From G039029935 sp039029935 (GTDB taxonomy: Bacteria > Chloroflexota > Anaerolineae > Caldilineales > Caldilineaceae): a stretch of DNA of 8,205 nucleotides. The stretch is from contig JBCCFC010000608.1 in assembly GCA_039029935.1 (NCBI GenBank), positions 1-8,205 on the forward strand. Direction: 5' to 3'. The notes under the pieces are model-generated. The model was not told the DNA's origin, searched no databases, and saw only the letters and a program-made list of their open reading frames with translations. This document shows, piece after piece, positions 5,725-8,205 of this stretch. The translations under genes were made by a program, and so were the position numbers. Every line of letters begins with the position of its first letter. Position 1 is the first letter of the stretch.

Positions 5725-6699
5725 ATGACAAACGCACAGATTGTTGAAAACCAAGAAAATAGTTTAGGCACGCCACAAACACGCCGCAATCCTTGGCGAG
5801 CCTTTGAGGAATCGCGCTATTTTTCAATTGCACTCATCACCCCTGTATTGGCATTCTTTATTCTGCTCAACGTCATCCCAACACTATGGATGATCGGCCT
5901 TGGCTTCTATGACTATTCACTGATGTCACCCGCCGCACCGGAATTTATTGGCATTGAGAACTTTGTCGATATCTATGAAGACGCCGACCTATGGGGCGCA
6001 TTTGGCCGTACCTTTGTCTTCGTGCTGCTGGCGGTGAGCATCCAAACCGTGCTGGGCATTGCGCTGGGCTTCCTCTTCTGGGGCAGCACAGAGATGCCGG
6101 GACGACGGGTTGCGCTGACGCTGCTCTTTACGCCGATGGTGTTGACGCCTGTTGCATCGGGGCTATTCTGGCGATTGATTTATGAGCCAACCTTTGGCAT
6201 TGTCAATTACTTCATCACCAGCTTGGGCGGCGACAAGATTGACTTCCTAACCAACGTTGATTGGGCATTTGGTGCGGTTCTTTTTGTCGATATTTGGATG
6301 TGGACGCCGTTTATGATTCTGATGACCTTGGCCGCATTGGGGTCTGTACCCAAAGCAGAGTTGGAAGCCGCAGAAATTGACCGGCTGTCTTGGTGGAAAC
6401 AATTGCGGTATGTCATCTTCCCACATGGCAAGTTTATCCTCATGCTCGGTATTTTGTTGCGCACGATTGACGCCTTCAAGACAACGGACCTTGTTTTCTT
6501 GATGACCAACGGCGGGCCAGGTAATGTCACCGAGTTGATTGGCTTGAAGCTCTATCGCTTTGCCTTTGCCAGCCTCGACTTAGGCTTCTCATCAGCATTG
6601 GCCGTGATTCTGCTGCTAATCGCCATCGCCTTCACGTCTATCTATCTCTATATCTTGAACTTGAGCCAAAGTAGTACACAGGGTGAGCAAAATGCCTAA
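5725..6699 (+). CDS. Sugar/polyol ABC transporter permease, MalF/UgpA type
   Basis: 324 residues with a cytoplasmic N-terminus of about 33 residues, a first helix at about 34-56, and further hydrophobic segments to a C-terminal helix near 295-317, consistent with six membrane spans. The cytoplasmic coupling loop that docks on the ATPase is EAAEIDRLSWWKQLRYVIFP (214-233). The conserved E-A-A and I-x-P are kept, but the usual Gly after Asp is Arg220, a variant that also occurs in related permeases as I recall. MTNGGPGNVTE near 266 is the typical MalF/UgpA conserved block. The start ATG 5725 has only a short AGG (5713-5715) upstream, suggesting modest translation. The gene overlaps the next one by eight bases, implying coupled synthesis of the two halves of the channel. 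Confidence 0.92.
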   Translation: MTNAQIVENQENSLGTPQTRRNPWRAFEESRYFSIALITPVLAFFILLNVIPTLWMIGLGFYDYSLMSPAAPEFIGIENFVDIYEDADLWGAFGRTFVFVLLAVSIQTVLGIALGFLFWGSTEMPGRRVALTLLFTPMVLTPVASGLFWRLIYEPTFGIVNYFITSLGGDKIDFLTNVDWAFGAVLFVDIWMWTPFMILMTLAALGSVPKAELEAAEIDRLSWWKQLRYVIFPHGKFILMLGILLRTIDAFKTTDLVFLMTNGGPGNVTELIGLKLYRFAFASLDLGFSSALAVILLLIAIAFTSIYLYILNLSQSSTQGEQNA

Positions 6700-7525
6700 A
6701 AACAACAACCAAACTCGTCTCTACTATGCATCCCTGTGGTTTGTCGCCATCCTCTTCTTTCTGCCCATTTTCTGGATTATTCTGGCAGCGTTGAAAACAC
6801 CCAACGACATCTTGGCAATCCCACCTAAGTTTATCTTCACACCAACCTTTGACAACATTCTCAACACCATCGCCGAAGACAACACCATTCCCTACTTCAT
6901 CAACAGCATCTTTTTGTCGATTGGCTCTGTGATCGTGGCGACAGCGGTCTCATTCTTGGGTGCATACGCTTTTTCACGCTACAAATTTGCCTCGACCAAC
7001 TTTCTGATGTTCCTGCTGCTCTCTACGCGAATGGTCCCCGCTGCTGCCGCTGTCGTGCCGATTTTCCAGATGTTCAACGCCTTTTCGATGCGCAATACCT
7101 TTGGTGTCTTCATGCTCTATGCCATGTTTAGCATCCCCTTCTCCATCTGGATTCTGAAAGGCTTTATCGACGGTGTTTCAGAACGCTTTGATGAAACAGG
7201 CTTGGTCAATGGTGCATCTCGCATCCATGTCATTTTTAGAGTGGTACTGCCACAAGTTGTACCTGGACTCATTGCGGCCTTTATTTTCAACCTCATCTTT
7301 GTTTGGAACGAATTTCTCTTCAACTTCATCCTTGGTGGTCGCACGACACAGATGATTCCATATGCATTAGCCGTCGGGTTAGTGGATGCAGGTGGTAACA
7401 TTGATTGGGCGTTTATCGCATCGCTCTCCACCATGTATGTCCTGCTGCCCGTTGTCATGATCTTCTTCTTCCAAAAATATCTGCTGGTCGGGATGACCTT
7501 TGGTACAGTACGAGGTGAAGTCTAA
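6692..7525 (+). CDS. Sugar/polyol ABC transporter permease, MalG/UgpE type
   Basis: 277 residues from ATG 6692; the in-frame GTG at 6683 is less likely because AGGGTGAG (6680-6687) would serve as ribosome site for the ATG. The first helix spans about 13-33, with six spans in total. The TRMVPAAAAVVPIF block and the coupling loop ETGLVNGASRIHVIFRVVLP (168-187) are diagnostic of the MalG-like partner. The loop keeps Gly174 and Pro187, but the canonical E-A-A is E-T-G. Its start lies inside the end of the MalF-type gene and its stop overlaps the next start (TAATG), so the three genes form one tight translational unit. It pairs with the preceding permease in the membrane. Confidence 0.92.
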   Translation: MPKNNNQTRLYYASLWFVAILFFLPIFWIILAALKTPNDILAIPPKFIFTPTFDNILNTIAEDNTIPYFINSIFLSIGSVIVATAVSFLGAYAFSRYKFASTNFLMFLLLSTRMVPAAAAVVPIFQMFNAFSMRNTFGVFMLYAMFSIPFSIWILKGFIDGVSERFDETGLVNGASRIHVIFRVVLPQVVPGLIAAFIFNLIFVWNEFLFNFILGGRTTQMIPYALAVGLVDAGGNIDWAFIASLSTMYVLLPVVMIFFFQKYLLVGMTFGTVRGEV

Positions 7526-7812
7526 TGATTCAACGAAAATATCCATTTGCATCGGTCGTTCAGCTATTGCTGGTCATCCTCATGCTGTTGAGCATCATCA
7601 TGATGGGGCAGAAGTTTGATTTTCAATTCTACAAAATCGGCCTGATTCTGCTCATTGTCACCTCGCTTAGCCAAATCGCCTTTGGCAATATTGACCCCAA
7701 TGCGGGCTTTGCCCGCTCCATGCGTATGTATGCAATCTATATGGTTATCACTGTAGGCCTATTTGGGGTGAGTATTTTACTTGCGCCAATTCTGGTTGGG
7801 CTAGGGCGGTAA
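7525..7812 (+). CDS. Small three-helix membrane protein, fourth gene of the ABC operon
   Basis: 95 residues, not recognised. Hydrophobic helices lie at about 8-28, 36-54 and 70-92. The second loop is basic (Arg64, Arg67) and the N-terminus carries Arg4-Lys5, predicting N-terminus inside and C-terminus outside. The start overlaps the permease stop by one base (TAATG) with GAGGTGA (7512-7518) six bases upstream, so it is surely co-translated with the permeases. The arrangement recalls glycerol importer operons (GlpS-T-P-Q-U-V), where a small membrane protein of unknown role (GlpU, DUF2160) accompanies the permeases; no sequence match to that family is evident to me. It might be an accessory or regulatory subunit of the channel. 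Confidence 0.8.
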   Translation: MIQRKYPFASVVQLLLVILMLLSIIMMGQKFDFQFYKIGLILLIVTSLSQIAFGNIDPNAGFARSMRMYAIYMVITVGLFGVSILLAPILVGLGR

Positions 7813-7847
7813 CCCAATCTTAAACGGTATACCCCAATAATTATAAT

Positions 7848-7853
7848 GGAGGT
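7848..7853 (+). promoter_or_regulatory. Ribosome binding site of the last gene
   Basis: GGAGGT six bases before ATG 7860 strongly marks this start, which opens a frame that continues past the window. Confidence 0.85.
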
Positions 7854-7859
7854 CACGCT

Positions 7860-8205
7860 ATGTCATTCCATGATTATCGAAATTATTCACCAACCGAATT
7901 AGAAACCATTTTTGATATACAAATCATCCCTAATGGTGACTTATTTATGGATTTTTCATCTAGCGATAACGATTACACGAATCTACAAAATCGTGTGGAT
8001 AAGATGGAGGCTCGCATCAGTATTTCAACAGATGCTGGCAACGAAGCCACACGCAGTAGTTTGTTGGTTTCGCACGCGCTATGGACAGCGGTTGAGGTAT
8101 ATGATTTGGGTATCTTTTTTGAGCCGTCTGTAGAGATTAGCAAAGACGAAACACCCGATTTACCTCATCAATTGAATGGAAAATATGACTGTGCGATTAA
8201 CCTAA
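7860..8205 (+). CDS. Hypothetical protein, 5' part (runs off the window)
   Basis: 115 codons are visible with no stop. The start has a strong GGAGGT and lies 47 bases after the small membrane protein, so it could be read through from the transporter operon or be separate; no clear promoter is seen. There is no signal peptide or membrane helix. The pattern NEATRSSLLVSHAL (61-74), a hydrophobic block ending EVYDLGIFFEPSVEI (79-93) and LNGKYDCAINL (105-115) resembles uncharacterised proteins of Cyanobacteria and Chloroflexota that carry an L-x-G-x-x-D motif and, further on, a V-E-A-K motif, which would make it a PD-(D/E)XK-nuclease-like fold. The decisive residues lie beyond the window, so this is a low-confidence guess. 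It is not a transporter ATPase: no Walker A motif is visible. Confidence 0.75.
   Translation, partial: MSFHDYRNYSPTELETIFDIQIIPNGDLFMDFSSSDNDYTNLQNRVDKMEARISISTDAGNEATRSSLLVSHALWTAVEVYDLGIFFEPSVEISKDETPDLPHQLNGKYDCAINL

Noticed and set aside
6683..6691. GTG 6683 as start of the second permease
   Set aside because: The GTG sits within the likely ribosome site for ATG 6692.
7842..7847. TATAAT before the last gene as a promoter
   Set aside because: It would start the transcript inside the GGAGGT ribosome site, and no -35 lies at a proper distance.

Overview
The window looks like a piece of chromosome from an uncultured bacterium, most likely Chloroflexota (Anaerolineae-like). This is an inference from the twin-arginine solute-binding lipoprotein with a Gly/Asp-rich linker, the mix of ISAs1, YhcG and AlbA-type genes, and the GC-rich palindromic repeats in a moderate-GC background. 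No rRNA, tRNA or CRISPR array was seen.

Left half (1-3120), scarred accessory DNA. An internal piece of an ISAs1-family transposase (1-146) is joined directly to a minus-strand YhcG/DUF1016 gene that has lost its whole C-terminal nuclease domain. A divergent plus-strand locus follows. It has a good promoter and ribosome binding site in front of an N-terminus resembling bacterial leucine-rich-repeat proteins, but the frame then shifts into a two-helix membrane protein with a coiled-coil tail (1042-1398). Convergent to it is an intact minus-strand AlbA_2/Schlafen-type ATP-binding regulator (COG2865-like, 1498-2898). Upstream of that gene lies a diverged, startless second copy of the membrane-protein segment (about 2983-3117), so two homologous segments flank the AlbA gene.

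Right half (3120-8205), metabolic DNA. dhaL (dihydroxyacetone kinase ADP-binding subunit) has its own sigma70-like promoter but no dhaK or dhaM beside it. A roughly 275-bp gap with three inverted repeats, one a large REP/MITE-like element, leads to a carbohydrate/polyol-type ABC importer operon: a Tat-exported binding lipoprotein (4112-5668), a perfect 15-bp intercistronic hairpin, a MalF/UgpA-type permease (5725-6699), an overlapping MalG/UgpE-type permease (6692-7525) and an unrecognised 95-residue three-helix membrane protein overlapping it by one base (7525-7812). No ATPase gene is present, so energising must come from a gene elsewhere. A new gene with a strong ribosome binding site starts at 7860 and runs off the window.

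The lipoprotein captures a solute outside the membrane and hands it to the permease pair. The hairpin probably raises binding-protein output relative to permeases. The nearby dhaL weakly suggests a glycerol/dihydroxyacetone/polyol theme, but this is unproven. No convincing wholly new system was found. The best leads are the small fourth operon gene, the duplicated membrane segment around the AlbA gene, and the transposase-YhcG scar.
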